Assembly (NCBI RefSeq): GCF_018278905.1
Contig: NZ_CP046600.1
Span: 1,860,001 to 1,924,000 of the forward strand
Direction: 5' to 3'
DNA: 64,000 bases
Source of the DNA: Mycobacterium spongiae
GTDB taxonomy: Bacteria > Actinomycetota > Actinomycetes > Mycobacteriales > Mycobacteriaceae
Made by a program: the position numbers and the translations under genes. Positions 1-10,278 of this stretch are shown here, piece by piece. The notes under the pieces are model-generated. The model worked only from the letters and a program-made list of their open reading frames with translations, made no database searches and was not told the origin of the DNA. The first letter of the stretch is position 1. Every line of letters begins with the position of its first letter.

Positions 1-555
1 GCCGCGGCGCAGTTGCGCGAACACACGCACGATACCGACCAGGACGATGACGTTGAGGATGGCGATCAAGTACAGGAAAATCCCAGAGATGCCGGTGCCG
101 ATCAATCCGGTGTAGTGATGCAGCGCGGAGGAGTCGTCCTCAACCGGTCCGGCGATGGCCCGAAGCCCGGTCGCCAGCAATACCGCCAGTGCAAAGACGA
201 CCGTCGAGTGACCCAGCGAAAAGAAGAATCCGACGGCAAGGGGTCGCTGCCCGTCACTCATCAGCTTGCGGGTGGTGTTGTCGATCGCGGCGATGTGGTC
301 GGCGTCAAACGCATGCCGCAGGCCGAGCGTGTAGGCCGTCACCCCGACACCGATACCGAATGCTTTGCTGCCCAGATGGAGTCGCGCCGGTTCGACCAGG
401 AGTATCAAGGTGAGCCAGCCAACGAGATGCAGCCCGACGATCACTGCGAGCATCGCGGCCAGACGCCGCCATTCCGCCGGCGTCAGCCCGGGGGCCGAAC
501 GTGTGGACCCGGACCAGGCTGGCCTGACCCTGCGGGGCTCGCAGTGCCAGGACAC
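1..555 (-). CDS. nicT: NiCoT-family nickel/cobalt permease, C-terminus cut off by window edge
   Basis: Reading the minus strand from a GTG at 555 gives 185 residues that run off the window. They contain the NiCoT signature RHAFDADHIAAIDN in an early transmembrane helix and hydrophobic helices on either side. The family consists of eight-helix membrane proteins importing Ni2+ or Co2+ with high affinity. The gene follows mtr on the same strand, and the GTG lies one base after the mtr stop, so the two are probably co-transcribed; M. tuberculosis has the same mtr-nicT order. The start is uncertain because no in-frame stop lies just upstream. Only the N-terminal half can be judged. Confidence 0.85.
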   Translation of the reverse strand, partial: MSWHCEPRRVRPAWSGSTRSAPGLTPAEWRRLAAMLAVIVGLHLVGWLTLILLVEPARLHLGSKAFGIGVGVTAYTLGLRHAFDADHIAAIDNTTRKLMSDGQRPLAVGFFFSLGHSTVVFALAVLLATGLRAIAGPVEDDSSALHHYTGLIGTGISGIFLYLIAILNVIVLVGIVRVFAQLRRG

Positions 556-556
556 G

Positions 557-1936
557 TCAGCGCAGGCCCAGTAGCGCGTTCTCGACGACCTCGGGTAACG
601 ACGGATGGATCCAGTACTGGCCGCGGGCCATCTCGGAAGCGGTCAGCCCGAAGCTCATCGCTTGGATCAACGGTTGGATGATCGACGACGCCTGGTAACC
701 CATGATGTGCGCACCAAGCAAGCGTCCGGAACCGCGTTCGGCAATAAGCTTGACGAATCCGGTGGTGTCCTCCAAAGCCCAGCCATATCCGACGTCGCCG
801 TAGCTCTGTATCGCGACCGAGATGTCGAGTCCTTGTGCAACACATTCATTTTCGGTGAGTCCGACAGCAGCGAGCGGGGGATCGGTGAATACCGCCGCTG
901 GCACGTACCGGTGGTCGGTGACGGCCATTGACTCCACGTCGTCCCAGTCGCACAGCAGATTGTGCTGCACGACCCGGGCTTCATGGTTGGCGACGTGCTT
1001 GAGCTGGTAGGGCGACGAAACGTCGCCGAGCGCGAAAACCCCGCGTGCGGAAGTTCGTTGATACTCGTCGACCACCACCCGGCCGTCCGCAACATCGATT
1101 CCGGCCTGCTCGGCGTCCAGCAGGTCGGCGTTGGGCACCCGACCGGTCGCCACGAGTAGCAGGTCGGCGTCGATCGAGCTGCCGTCGTCGAGTTGCAGCG
1201 TCACGCCGGAACCGCGGTTTTCTCCGCCGACCACGTTGCGCTGGGTGCGTAGTTCCCATTTCGCTGAAGCGATGCGGGTGAACCGTTCACAGACGGTGTC
1301 GTCACAATGCCTCAGCATGCAGCTGCCCCGAATAACCAGGGTGACCCGAGCCCCAAGCGCAGAGAACACATGAGCGAATTCGGCTGCTACAAAACCACTT
1401 CCAACGATCACCACGTGCTCGGGCAATTCGGAGATCCGCATGACCGTGTCGCTGGTATGAAATGTGATGCCGGACTCTTCGATCGCCGGCGGAATCAGCG
1501 GCCGCGCCCCGGCGGCGACCACCACCTGGTCGGCGGTGAACTCCTCGCCTGCGTCGGTCTGCAGCAGGTAGCGCCCGTCAGCCTGAACCGGTCCGAACCG
1601 GGTATGCGTGCGATACACGTCGATGTTGGGCGCCGAGCGCCGATAGTCCTCGCCGCCGTGTGCGATTGGATCGATGCGCCCGAAGATTCGCGAGACGATG
1701 TCATCCCATCGCACCCGATCGATGTGGGCGTCGACGCCGTAGCGCGCCGCGTCCCTGATGGTGTTGGCCACCTCGGCGGCGTAGACGAACATCTTCGTCG
1801 GCAGGCATCCGACGTTGAGGCACGTCCCGCCGAAGGTGTCTTCCTCGCAGATCGCGGCCCGCTTGCCGGCATAGCGTTCATCCAGAATGCTATTGCCCGA
1901 GCCGGTTCCGATGATCGCAATGTCGTAGGTTTCCAT
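557..1936 (-). CDS. mtr: Mycothione reductase
   Basis: This is a 459-residue FAD- and NADPH-dependent disulfide reductase that returns oxidised mycothiol to the thiol form, the actinobacterial counterpart of glutathione reductase. It has an N-terminal GxGxxN FAD motif (residues 10-15), the redox pair C39/C44 in GTCLNVGC, a second Rossmann fold near residue 175, and the C-terminal His-Glu pair (H444, E449) that activates the thiol. An ATG 33 bases further upstream would add 11 residues. I chose the internal ATG because it gives the known length of 459 and lies 14 bases after the stop of the upstream hydrolase gene, as expected for a coupled operon. Confidence 0.95.
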   Translation of the reverse strand: METYDIAIIGTGSGNSILDERYAGKRAAICEEDTFGGTCLNVGCLPTKMFVYAAEVANTIRDAARYGVDAHIDRVRWDDIVSRIFGRIDPIAHGGEDYRRSAPNIDVYRTHTRFGPVQADGRYLLQTDAGEEFTADQVVVAAGARPLIPPAIEESGITFHTSDTVMRISELPEHVVIVGSGFVAAEFAHVFSALGARVTLVIRGSCMLRHCDDTVCERFTRIASAKWELRTQRNVVGGENRGSGVTLQLDDGSSIDADLLLVATGRVPNADLLDAEQAGIDVADGRVVVDEYQRTSARGVFALGDVSSPYQLKHVANHEARVVQHNLLCDWDDVESMAVTDHRYVPAAVFTDPPLAAVGLTENECVAQGLDISVAIQSYGDVGYGWALEDTTGFVKLIAERGSGRLLGAHIMGYQASSIIQPLIQAMSFGLTASEMARGQYWIHPSLPEVVENALLGLR

Positions 1937-1950
1937 TGTGGTTGGGCCGT

Positions 1951-2976
1951 TTACCTTTCCCGTGACCATGCCGAGGCGTCGGTGTCGTTTGTGCGCAGAT
2001 AGTCATCCAGCCAAAGATCGAGTTGGCGATAGGCTATCTGGCGCGGCTCCGGCAGCGATAGAAACACGTCGTGTTTGGCGTCCACCACCGGAACGATGGC
2101 GGTGCGGTTGCCGATGCAGCCGGCCCAGCGAGCGATCTGGGTGACGTCGAGAACCGCGTCGCCGCGTTGCAGGTCCGCCAGGTCGGCGGTTTCGGGCACG
2201 GTGTGATCGGAACGCAGGATCAGGTTGGGCACGCCGACATCGAGCCCGCGATGCAAGCGTGCCTGGCCGCGCCGCGCCGCGTGCAGCCAGCCAAAGGTGA
2301 TCGGAAAGCCGCCCACCGGCTTCCATTGCAAGTCATAGTCGAATTCTCCCTCGTAGTCCCGATGGAGTGTGAGGCCGTAGCCCCCGTCTTTGGGCGCGCG
2401 GGCTACCCGTTTGGGGCTTAAGCGTGACATGGCAGCAAATAGTGCCGAGGCCGCCTGCATTCGCAGAATGGCCGGTCCTTGCAAGTCGAGGAACGGGCTG
2501 TTGAGAACCAGGCCGTGGACACCCGCGGCTACGGTGACGCCCCGTTTGCGTAACCGGTCGAGCCACAGCGACACGATGAGCCCGCCGGCGGAATGGCCGT
2601 ACACCAGGACCTTGGGGGGCTGGGCCGCTCCGCCAACGATCGACAGGGCCTGGTCGAGTTCCTCGTCATAGTGGACCAGGTCGGTGATGAAGTGCGGTGT
2701 CTGACCGGAGCGCCGCGAGCGGCCGCACTTGCGCAGGTCCAGAGCGTAGAACGCGAAGCCGCGGTCGGCGAAGTGATCCGCGAGTTCAGTGTGGAAGAAG
2801 TAGTCGGTGTAGCCGTGTACCGCCAGAACTGCGTGCGCCGCGGGCGCCGCATCCCCGCGCCGTACCAGGGTCGCGGCGACCTGGCCCTCGCCGTCACGAT
2901 CGGGCCCGAGCCCGATCGTGGTCTGCCAATAGCCCGGCAGGACATCGGGTGCCCAGCCGCCGACCCCGCCCGTCAC
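1951..2976 (-). CDS. Alpha/beta hydrolase (Rv2854-like)
   Basis: A 341-residue serine hydrolase of the monoacylglycerol lipase/lysophospholipase type. It shows HGYTDY near residue 54 (oxyanion region), the nucleophile elbow GHSAGG with S129, and a C-terminal DAKHD segment with the likely catalytic H302. There is no signal peptide, so it is probably cytosolic. The substrate is unknown. The GTG start has a TAAGCT box 6 nt upstream, so the transcript may be leaderless. It is first in a hydrolase-mtr-nicT operon. In M. tuberculosis a PE_PGRS gene separates this gene from mqo; none is present here. Confidence 0.85.
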   Translation of the reverse strand: MTGGVGGWAPDVLPGYWQTTIGLGPDRDGEGQVAATLVRRGDAAPAAHAVLAVHGYTDYFFHTELADHFADRGFAFYALDLRKCGRSRRSGQTPHFITDLVHYDEELDQALSIVGGAAQPPKVLVYGHSAGGLIVSLWLDRLRKRGVTVAAGVHGLVLNSPFLDLQGPAILRMQAASALFAAMSRLSPKRVARAPKDGGYGLTLHRDYEGEFDYDLQWKPVGGFPITFGWLHAARRGQARLHRGLDVGVPNLILRSDHTVPETADLADLQRGDAVLDVTQIARWAGCIGNRTAIVPVVDAKHDVFLSLPEPRQIAYRQLDLWLDDYLRTNDTDASAWSRER

Positions 2977-2988
2977 GGGCTCAGCTTA
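2976..2988 (-). promoter_or_regulatory. Leaderless promoter -10 of the hydrolase-mtr-nicT operon
   Basis: On the minus strand TAAGCT (2988-2983) is followed by 6 nt and then the GTG start. A transcript from this box would begin at or next to the start codon. The same TAAGCT-6 nt-GTG layout occurs before thyA. Confidence 0.5.
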
Positions 2989-3107
2989 GAGCCTGTCCGG
3001 ATCGGGCGGTGCCCGCACCGCGGCCGGAAGCTCCTATGTCGCTGCTGAGGTCCGAGCGGCCGGGATAACCTGGGACGGCACAAGCCGAGGGAAGGACCCA
3101 CGATCCG

Positions 3108-4601
3108 GTGTCAGACCTAGCCACGACCGCGAGGGTCGACGTGGTGCTCGTCGGTGCCGGCATTATGAGCGCCACGCTGGGCGCGTTGTTGCGCCGGTTG
3201 GAGCCGGATTGGTCGATCACGCTGGTCGAACGGCTCGATGCCGTCGCCGCGGAAAGCAGCGGCCCGTGGAATAACGCCGGCACCGGTCACTCCGCGCTCT
3301 GCGAGATGAACTACACCCCTCAGCGACCGGACGGCTCGATCGACATCACCAAAGCCGTACGCATCAACGAGGAATTCCAGATCACCCGCCAGTTCTGGGC
3401 ATACGCAGCCCAGCACGGCATCGTGTCCGACGTACGCCGCTTCCTGAACCCGCTCCCGCACGTGAGTTTCGTCCGGGGCGGCGCGCACGTCGACTACCTG
3501 CGGCGCCGCCACCAGGCTTTGGCAGGCAACCCGCTGTTCGCCCGCACCGAGTTGATCGAAGACCGAGACGAGTTCGCCCGCCGACTGCCGCTCATGGCCG
3601 CCAAGCGCGACTTCTCCGAACCGGTTGCGCTCAACTGGGCGCCGGAGGGCACGGATGTCGACTTCGGTGAGCTGGCAAAGCAACTAATCGGATATTGCGT
3701 ACGCAACGGCACCACCACACTGTTCGGGCACCAGGTCCGCACTCTGGCCCGCCAGGCCGACGGCAGCTGGACGTTGGGGATCCACAATCGCCGCACCGGC
3801 AGGAAGCGCAAGCTCAACGCGCGATTCGTCTTTGTCGGGGCCGGTGGCGACGCACTGCCGCTGCTGCAACAGTCGGGCATCGGAGAGGTCAAAGGCTTCG
3901 CCGGCTTCCCGATCGGGGGCCGATTCCTGCGCGCAGACAACCCCGCGCTCACCGCCATGCACCGGGCCAAGGTATACGGCGTGCCATCGCCGGGAGCCCC
4001 ACCGCTCGGCGCGCTGCACCTGGATTTGCGATTCGTCAATGGCAAGTCGTGGCTGGTGTTCGGACCGTATGCGGGCTGGTCGCCGAAGTTCTTGAAACAC
4101 GGTCACTTCACCGATCTGCCGCGGTCCATTAGGTTGAACAATCTGCTATCGATGATTGGCGTGGGTCTGACCCAGCTGACATTGCTGAACTATCTCATCG
4201 CTCAGCTGCGGCTCTCTGGACCCGATCGAATCGCGGCACTGCGCGAATTCACCCCCGGCGCCGTGGATTCGGACTGGGAGCTGACGGCGGCCGGCCAGCG
4301 GGTGCAGGCGATCCGTCGCGATAAGCGCAGGGGTGGTGTCCTTGAGTTCAGCACCACAGTGGTCTCCGCGACGGACGGCACCATCGCCGGTGTGCTCGGC
4401 GGTTCCCCGGGCGCCTCGACGGCGGTGCCGATTGTCCTCGACGTGCTTCAGCGCTGCTTCGCCAAGCGCTACCCTGGTTGGCTGCCTATTCTCAAAGAGA
4501 TGATTCCGTCCCTGGGGGCCAAGCTATCCCGTGAGCCTGCGCTGTTCGACGAGGTATGGTCCTGGGGCACCGAGGCGCTGCAGCTCGAGGTCGCCGCATG
4601 A
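3108..4601 (+). CDS. mqo: Malate:quinone oxidoreductase
   Basis: A 497-residue FAD enzyme oxidising L-malate to oxaloacetate and passing electrons to the quinone pool at the membrane surface, a bypass of NAD-dependent malate dehydrogenase. The FAD-binding GAGIMS lies at residues 16-21 and the family block [12 protein letters not shown] at about 52-63. Length fits the family (about 490-500). The GTG start is preceded by GGAAGGA, and a TAACCT -10 candidate lies at 3066-3071. It overlaps the following acetyltransferase by an ATGA. Confidence 0.95.
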   Translation: MSDLATTARVDVVLVGAGIMSATLGALLRRLEPDWSITLVERLDAVAAESSGPWNNAGTGHSALCEMNYTPQRPDGSIDITKAVRINEEFQITRQFWAYAAQHGIVSDVRRFLNPLPHVSFVRGGAHVDYLRRRHQALAGNPLFARTELIEDRDEFARRLPLMAAKRDFSEPVALNWAPEGTDVDFGELAKQLIGYCVRNGTTTLFGHQVRTLARQADGSWTLGIHNRRTGRKRKLNARFVFVGAGGDALPLLQQSGIGEVKGFAGFPIGGRFLRADNPALTAMHRAKVYGVPSPGAPPLGALHLDLRFVNGKSWLVFGPYAGWSPKFLKHGHFTDLPRSIRLNNLLSMIGVGLTQLTLLNYLIAQLRLSGPDRIAALREFTPGAVDSDWELTAAGQRVQAIRRDKRRGGVLEFSTTVVSATDGTIAGVLGGSPGASTAVPIVLDVLQRCFAKRYPGWLPILKEMIPSLGAKLSREPALFDEVWSWGTEALQLEVAA

Positions 4602-5068
4602 CCGAAGCGTTGCGCCGCGTCTGGGCTAAAGACCTTGACGCCCAGACCCTTTACGAGCTGCTCAAGTTGCGGGTGGAGGTGTTCGTTGTCGAACAGGCTT
4701 GCCCGTATCCGGAGCTGGACGGGCGTGACCTGCTCGCCGATACTCGGCACTTCTGGCTCGAAACGGCCGACGGGGAGGTCATCTGCACGCTGCGGCTGAT
4801 GGAGGAGCACGCCGGAGGCGAGAAGGTTTTCCGGTTGGGCCGCTTGTGCACCAAACGCAGTAGGCGCGGCCAAGGTCACTCCACCCGGCTGCTGCGGGCT
4901 GCGCTGGCAGAAGTGGGCGACTACCCGTGCCGGATCGACGCGCAGACCTATCTCGCTGACATGTACGGTCAGCACGGGTTTATGCGTGCCGGTGACGATT
5001 TCGTCGATGACGGTATTCCCCACCTGCCGATGCTGCGGCCGGGCTCCGGTCAGGAGGCACAGCGGTGA
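4598..5068 (+). CDS. GNAT-family N-acetyltransferase (Rv2851c/ElaA-like)
   Basis: A 156-residue ElaA-type GNAT protein. The acetyl-CoA loop region [11 protein letters not shown] follows the core strand CTLRL, as in the family. Substrate unknown. The ATG overlaps the mqo stop by 4 bp and its own stop overlaps the GTG of the chelatase-like gene, so three genes are translationally coupled. An upstream in-frame start at 4556 lies inside mqo and is rejected. Confidence 0.85.
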   Translation: MTEALRRVWAKDLDAQTLYELLKLRVEVFVVEQACPYPELDGRDLLADTRHFWLETADGEVICTLRLMEEHAGGEKVFRLGRLCTKRSRRGQGHSTRLLRAALAEVGDYPCRIDAQTYLADMYGQHGFMRAGDDFVDDGIPHLPMLRPGSGQEAQR

Positions 5069-6981
5069 AGCCATACCCCTTCAGTGGGATTGTCGGTCAC
5101 GATCAGCTGCGACTCGCGTTGTTGTTGTGTGCGATACGCCCAGAAATCGGTGGGGCGCTCGTCCGGGGGGAGAAGGGCACCGCCAAATCGACCGCTGTGC
5201 GTGGGCTGGCCGCGCTGCTGTCCGCCGCGACCGGAGCTGACTCCGCAGACGGCGCCGGGTTGGTTGAGCTACCGCTGGGGGCCACCGAGGACCGCGTGGT
5301 CGGCTCACTTGATCTGCAGCGGGTGCTGCGCGACGGTGAGCACGCCTTTTCACCAGGCTTGCTGGCCCGCGCTGACGGCGGAGTCCTCTATGTCGACGAG
5401 GTCAACCTGCTGCACGATCATCTGGTCGACATACTGCTCGACGCGGCCGCTATGGGACGAGTGCACATCGAACGCGACAGCATCTCCCACTCGTATCAAG
5501 CTCGATTCGTGCTGATCGGCACGATGAATCCGGAAGAGGGTGAACTCCGCCCCCAGCTGCTGGACCGGTTCGGTCTCGCCGTCGACGTGGCGGCGTCGCG
5601 TGACGTCGACACGCGAATGCAAGTAATCCAGCAGCGGATGGCCTACGAAGCCGACCCGGATGGGTTCGCCCAGCGCTACGCGGACGCCGACGCGGAACTG
5701 GCTCGCCGGATTGCGGCGGCACGTGACATTGTCGACGATGTGGTTTTGCCGGACAACGAGTTACGGCGCATCGCCGCACTGTGTGCGGCATTCGATGTGG
5801 ACGGCATGCGGGCCGATCTGGTGGTAGCCCGCACCGCGGTAGCCCACGCCGCCTGGCGTGGCGCGCACACCGTCGAGGAGCAAGATATCCGGGTGGCGGC
5901 TGAATTGGCACTGCCGCATCGACGGCGCCGCGACCCCTTCGATGATCACGGCCTCGACCGTGACCAGCTGGACGCGGCGTTGTCGCAAGCCGGCGCCGAG
6001 CCACCCGACGATCCTGATCCGGACCCCGAACCTCCTGGAGGTGGGCAGTCGGTCGACACGAATTCATCTCCGGAACAGAAGAATTCAACCGCGAAGTCCC
6101 CACAGCCGCTGAACCCGATGGGCGACGACCCGCAGCGCCCGGCTTCGCCGCCCTCGCGATCGTCGCCGAACCCTAGCGCGCCGCCGTCGAAGATATTCCG
6201 TACCCGCGCGCTGACCGTTCCTGGGGTTGGCGAGGGCGCACCGGGGCGACGGTCGCGGGCGCGCAATGCCACGGGCAGCGTTGTGGCGGCCGCCGATGCG
6301 AGCGACACCGGGTCCGGCGCGCATGGATTGCATCTGTTCGCCACCTTGCTCGCTGCCGCTGAGCATGCGCCTGGGGCCGGGCCGTTGCGGCTGGGGCCGG
6401 ACCACGTGCGCCGTGCGGTTCGCCAGGGGCGTGAGGGCAATCTGGTGATTTTCGTCGTCGATGCGTCGGGGTCGATGGCGGCCCGCGACCGGATGGCTGC
6501 GGTCAGCGGCGCCACCTTGTCGCTGTTGCGCGATGCCTACCAGCGGCGTGACAAGGTCGCGGTGATCACCTTCCGCGAGCAGCAGGCGGCGCTACTGCTT
6601 CCGCCGACCTCGTCGGCGTACATTGCGGGCCGCCGGCTGGCTCGTTTCGACACTGGCGGCAAGACGCCGCTGGCCGAAGGCCTGCTGGCCGCGCGTGAGC
6701 TGATCGTCCGGGAGAAGGTGCGCGATCGCGCCCGACGTCCCCTGGTGGTGGTGCTGACCGACGGCCGGGCCACCGCCGGACCTGACCCGTTGGGCCGCAG
6801 TCGAATTGCGGCTGCCCGGCTGGTCGCCGAGGGTGCGGCCGCGGTGGTCGTGGACTGTGAGACGTCGTATGTGCGGCTGGGTTTGGCCGCGCGGCTGGCC
6901 GGTCAGCTCGGCGCGCCGATAGTTCGGCTCGAGCATTTGCACGCGGATCACTTGACGGAGGCGGTGCGCGGCGCGGCGTGA
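5065..6981 (+). CDS. Magnesium/cobalt chelatase-like AAA-VWA fusion (Rv2850c-like)
   Basis: A 638-residue fusion of a ChlI/BchI-type AAA+ ATPase and a ChlD/BchD-type VWA domain. The Walker A motif GEKGTAKS is at 35-42 and Walker B GVLYVDE at 106-112. An acidic, proline-rich linker covers about 300-400. The MIDAS motif DASGSM starts at D466. The family inserts Mg2+ or Co2+ into tetrapyrroles together with a large subunit, which is not in this window. Co-location with cobO, cobB and cysG suggests cobalt insertion during cobalamin synthesis, but that is inference. A CAGGAGG ribosome site precedes the GTG. Confidence 0.85.
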   Translation: MKPYPFSGIVGHDQLRLALLLCAIRPEIGGALVRGEKGTAKSTAVRGLAALLSAATGADSADGAGLVELPLGATEDRVVGSLDLQRVLRDGEHAFSPGLLARADGGVLYVDEVNLLHDHLVDILLDAAAMGRVHIERDSISHSYQARFVLIGTMNPEEGELRPQLLDRFGLAVDVAASRDVDTRMQVIQQRMAYEADPDGFAQRYADADAELARRIAAARDIVDDVVLPDNELRRIAALCAAFDVDGMRADLVVARTAVAHAAWRGAHTVEEQDIRVAAELALPHRRRRDPFDDHGLDRDQLDAALSQAGAEPPDDPDPDPEPPGGGQSVDTNSSPEQKNSTAKSPQPLNPMGDDPQRPASPPSRSSPNPSAPPSKIFRTRALTVPGVGEGAPGRRSRARNATGSVVAAADASDTGSGAHGLHLFATLLAAAEHAPGAGPLRLGPDHVRRAVRQGREGNLVIFVVDASGSMAARDRMAAVSGATLSLLRDAYQRRDKVAVITFREQQAALLLPPTSSAYIAGRRLARFDTGGKTPLAEGLLAARELIVREKVRDRARRPLVVVLTDGRATAGPDPLGRSRIAAARLVAEGAAAVVVDCETSYVRLGLAARLAGQLGAPIVRLEHLHADHLTEAVRGAA

Positions 6982-7026
6982 GCCGGCGGACCAGAACAGC
7001 AACTAGATCGGAATGGGTGCCGTCCA

Positions 7027-7650
7027 ATGCCACAGGGCAATCCGCTCGAAGTCCCCGATGATGGCCTCACCACGCGGACTCGGCGCAATACGCCGGTCCT
7101 GGCGGTGCACACGGGCGAGGGTAAAGGAAAATCAACCGCCGCGTTCGGAATGGCGCTGCGGGCGTGGAACACCGGCCTGGACGTGGGCGTCTTTCAGTTC
7201 GTCAAGAGCGCCAAGTGGCGGGTGGGTGAAGAGGCGGTTTTTCGTCAACTGGGCCGATTGCACGAGGAGCACGGGGCCGGCGGAGCCGTGGAATGGCACA
7301 AGATGGGTGCTGGTTGGTCGTGGACGCGGACGTCGCAAAAACCCGATGCCGATGTCGAACACGCGGCAGCGGCCGCGGATGGCTGGGCAGAGATTGCCCG
7401 ACGGCTAGCCGAGCAACGCCACGACTTCTATGTGCTTGACGAATTCACCTACCCGATGAAGTGGGGCTGGGTCGACGTCGACGACGTGGTCGAGGTTCTG
7501 CTGACTCGGCCCGGCCACCAACATGTCGTGATCACTGGCCGCGATGCCCCGCAACGATTGGTCGAGGCAGCCGACCTTGTCACCGAGATGACCAAGATCA
7601 AGCATCCGATGGATGCCGGCCGCAAGGGGCAGAAGGGTATCGAATGGTGA
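7027..7650 (+). CDS. cobO: Cob(I)yrinic acid a,c-diamide adenosyltransferase
   Basis: A 207-residue CobO/CobA-type ATP:corrinoid adenosyltransferase. It transfers the 5'-deoxyadenosyl group of ATP to the cobalt of reduced corrinoids in cobalamin synthesis or salvage. The P-loop GEGKGKS is at 30-36 and the family sequence LDEFTYP near 140. The length is identical to the M. tuberculosis protein. It follows the chelatase gene by 45 bp and precedes cobB by 4 bp. Confidence 0.95.
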   Translation: MPQGNPLEVPDDGLTTRTRRNTPVLAVHTGEGKGKSTAAFGMALRAWNTGLDVGVFQFVKSAKWRVGEEAVFRQLGRLHEEHGAGGAVEWHKMGAGWSWTRTSQKPDADVEHAAAAADGWAEIARRLAEQRHDFYVLDEFTYPMKWGWVDVDDVVEVLLTRPGHQHVVITGRDAPQRLVEAADLVTEMTKIKHPMDAGRKGQKGIEW

Positions 7651-7654
7651 GGCC

Positions 7655-9040
7655 GTGACCGGGGTACCCGCGGTGGTCGTAGCTGCCCCCACCTCGGGCA
7701 GCGGCAAGACCACAATCGCAACCGGTCTGATTGGGGCGCTACGTCAGGCTGGTCATACGGTCGCACCGTTCAAAGTGGGCCCGGATTTCATCGACCCGGG
7801 CTACCACACTCTGGCGGCGGGGCGTGACGGCCGTAACCTCGATCCGGTCTTGGTGGGGGAAGCCCTGATCGGCCCGCTCTACGCGCACGGTGCCCGCGGC
7901 GCCGACATCGCGGTGATCGAAGGCGTCATGGGTCTGTTCGACGGGCGCATCGAGCCTGCCGCACGCGCTGTGGCAGCGGGCTCCACCGCCCATGTCGCTT
8001 CCCTGCTGGATGTGCCGGTGATCCTGGTGGTCGACGCCCGCGGTCAGAGTCACAGCATCGCGGCACTGCTGCACGGCTTTTCCACGTTTGACACCGCAAC
8101 CCGCGTCGCCGGTGTCATCCTCAACCGGGTCGGATCGGCGCGGCATGAGCAGGTGCTGCGGCAAGCGTGCGAGCAAGCCGGCGTCCCGGTGTTCGGTGCG
8201 ATTCCGCGCGCTGCCGAATTGGATCTACCGACGAGGTATCTGGGTCTTGTCACCGCCGTCGAGTACGGCCGTCGCGCGCGGCTGGCGGTCGAGGCAATGA
8301 CTGCGCTGGTGGCTCGCCACGCAGACCTGGGTGCGGTGTACTCGGCCGCCCGAGGCTGCGTCGCCGACACGGCGTGGGACCCGGTGACCGCGGTGGGGGA
8401 GAGCCGCTGCATGACTAGCCCCGTCGTCGCCCTGGCGACCGGCAAGGCATTCAGCTTCGGCTACGCCGAACATGTCGAGCTGCTTCGGGCCGCGGGTGCG
8501 CACGTAGCCGAGTTCGACCCGCTGTGTGAAACGTTGCCGGCCGGCACCGATGCCGTGGTGCTTCCCGGCGGATTCCCCGAGCAATTCGCTGCGGAGCTGT
8601 CCGGCAACGATGGCGTTCGTCGACAGATCAACGAACTCGCCGCGGCCGGTGCGCCCGTGCATGCCGAATGCGCAGGCCTCATCTACCTCATGTCTGAACT
8701 CGACGAATTGCCGATGTGTGGCGTGCTGGCCGGGACAGCTCGGTTCACCGAACATCTCACGCTGGGATATCGCGAGGCCGTCGCCGTCGCCGATTCATCG
8801 TTGTATTCGGTCGGACAGCGGGTCGTTGGACACGAATTCCACCGAACCGCTGTCACTTTCACCGATAGCTACCCGCCGGCATGGGTGCACCGTGGCCACG
8901 GCGAGGCGGCTGTCCACGACGGCGCGGTGCACGGCGGCGTGCATGCCTCCTACCTCCACACGCATCCGGCCGCGACGCCGGCCGCGGTGGTGCGTTTCGT
9001 CGCAAACGCCGCCGTGCACACCCACAACACTGGCCACTAG
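7655..9040 (+). CDS. cobB: Cobyrinic acid a,c-diamide synthase
   Basis: A 461-residue ATP-dependent glutamine amidotransferase. It amidates side chains a and c of (hydrogeno)cobyrinic acid, taking ammonia from glutamine. The N-terminal dethiobiotin-synthetase-like domain has the P-loop TSGSGKTT at 13-20; the C-terminal class I GATase-like domain carries the likely nucleophile C339 in ECAGLIYL. I chose GTG 7655, just after the cobO stop. A longer frame from 7613 would overlap cobO and add unconserved residues. Confidence 0.93.
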   Translation: MTGVPAVVVAAPTSGSGKTTIATGLIGALRQAGHTVAPFKVGPDFIDPGYHTLAAGRDGRNLDPVLVGEALIGPLYAHGARGADIAVIEGVMGLFDGRIEPAARAVAAGSTAHVASLLDVPVILVVDARGQSHSIAALLHGFSTFDTATRVAGVILNRVGSARHEQVLRQACEQAGVPVFGAIPRAAELDLPTRYLGLVTAVEYGRRARLAVEAMTALVARHADLGAVYSAARGCVADTAWDPVTAVGESRCMTSPVVALATGKAFSFGYAEHVELLRAAGAHVAEFDPLCETLPAGTDAVVLPGGFPEQFAAELSGNDGVRRQINELAAAGAPVHAECAGLIYLMSELDELPMCGVLAGTARFTEHLTLGYREAVAVADSSLYSVGQRVVGHEFHRTAVTFTDSYPPAWVHRGHGEAAVHDGAVHGGVHASYLHTHPAATPAAVVRFVANAAVHTHNTGH

Positions 9041-9052
9041 GCTTGGCCGGTG
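9038..9052 (+). promoter_or_regulatory. Leaderless promoter -10 of cysG, overlapping the cobB stop
   Basis: TAGGCT at 9038-9043 is followed by 6 nt and the cysG GTG. The TAG of the box is also the cobB stop codon. No ribosome site is visible, so cysG may have its own leaderless transcript besides read-through from cobB. Confidence 0.45.
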
Positions 9053-10276
9053 GACGAGAACCCTTATCTGGTCGGGTTGCGGCTCACCGGCAAAAAGGTC
9101 GTCGTCATCGGCGGGGGCACGGTCGCGCAGCGTCGGCTGCCCCTACTCGTCGCCAGCGGGGCAGATGTGCATGTGATCGCCCGCACCACGACCCGCGCCG
9201 TCGAGGCGATGGACCGGATCTCCTTGTCCCTGCGCGAATACCGCGACGGCGACCTCGATGGGGCTTGGTATGCGATCGCGGCCACCGATGACCCGCAGGT
9301 GAACGCCGCCATCGTCGCGGAGGCCGATCGCCGCCGAGTATTTTGCGTGCGTGCTGACATCGCTCTGAAAGGGTCGGCGGTCACCCCGGCCTCGTTCAGC
9401 TACGCCGGCCTGTCGGTAGGGGTGCTGGCAGGTGGCGAGCACCGCCGTTCCGCGGCGATCCGGTCGGCCATCCGTGAGGCTTTGCAGCAGGGCCTCATCA
9501 CCGGCGAGAACGCCGAAAGCTCCGACGTCGTACGCGGTGGGGTCGCGCTGGTCGGCGGCGGCCCCGGCGATCCTGAACTGATCACCGTCCGCGGTCGCCG
9601 CCTGCTCGCGCAGGCCGATGTCGTGGTCGCCGACCGGCTCGCACCGTCGGAACTGCTCGCCGAGCTGCCGCCGCACGTGGAAGTCATCGATGCCGCCAAG
9701 ATTCCCTACGGCCGGGCCATGGCCCAAGACGCGATCAACGCCGTAATGATCGAACGGGCTCGATCCGACAGCTTTGTCGTCCGCCTCAAAGGAGGCGATC
9801 CGTTTGTGTTCGCCCGGGGCTATGAGGAGGTCTTGGCATGCGCCGACGCCGGAATTCCGGTGACCGTAGTGCCAGGTGTGACCAGTGCCATAGCTGTGCC
9901 CGCGATGGCAGGCGTTCCGGTCACCCACCGGGCGATGAATCACGAGTTTGTGGTGGTCAGCGGCCATATCGCGCCCGGGCACCCCGAATCGTTAGTGAAT
10001 TGGGACGCATTAGCAGCAATGGCGGGCACGATCATTTTGCTGATGGCGGTTGAGCGCATCGAACTTTTTGTCGAAGCTCTACTATCAGGCGGCCGACCTG
10101 CGGATACGCCGGTGCTGGTGGTTCAGCACGGAACTACCGCCGCGCAACAGACTTTGCGGGCGACCCTTGCTGACACGCCGGAAAAGGTCCGTTCCGAGGG
10201 GATCCGACCTCCCGCGATCGTCGTCATAGGGCCTGTGGTCGGGCTGCGCGACGTTCGGGGTTTAAACAATTCTTAA
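9050..10276 (+). CDS. cysG: Siroheme synthase (precorrin-2 dehydrogenase/ferrochelatase fused to uroporphyrinogen-III C-methyltransferase)
   Basis: A 408-residue bifunctional protein. The N-terminal half has a Rossmann GGGTVAQRR (21-29) for NAD-dependent oxidation of precorrin-2. The C-terminal half starts near residue 165 with LVGGGPGDPELIT, the SAM-dependent methyltransferase signature, and continues with the VVPGVTSAIAVP block. It makes precorrin-2 for siroheme (sulfite and nitrite reductases) and for cobalamin, consistent with cobO and cobB next to it. Confidence 0.95.
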   Translation: MDENPYLVGLRLTGKKVVVIGGGTVAQRRLPLLVASGADVHVIARTTTRAVEAMDRISLSLREYRDGDLDGAWYAIAATDDPQVNAAIVAEADRRRVFCVRADIALKGSAVTPASFSYAGLSVGVLAGGEHRRSAAIRSAIREALQQGLITGENAESSDVVRGGVALVGGGPGDPELITVRGRRLLAQADVVVADRLAPSELLAELPPHVEVIDAAKIPYGRAMAQDAINAVMIERARSDSFVVRLKGGDPFVFARGYEEVLACADAGIPVTVVPGVTSAIAVPAMAGVPVTHRAMNHEFVVVSGHIAPGHPESLVNWDALAAMAGTIILLMAVERIELFVEALLSGGRPADTPVLVVQHGTTAAQQTLRATLADTPEKVRSEGIRPPAIVVIGPVVGLRDVRGLNNS

Positions 10277-10278
10277 GA

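Noticed and set aside
13..681. 222-codon plus-strand open frame at the window start
   Set aside because: The minus strand here encodes a nickel permease with its signature motif and the end of mtr.
7613..7654. Longer cobB start inside cobO
   Set aside because: The extra 14 residues are not conserved, and the GTG 4 bp after the cobO stop fits the operon.
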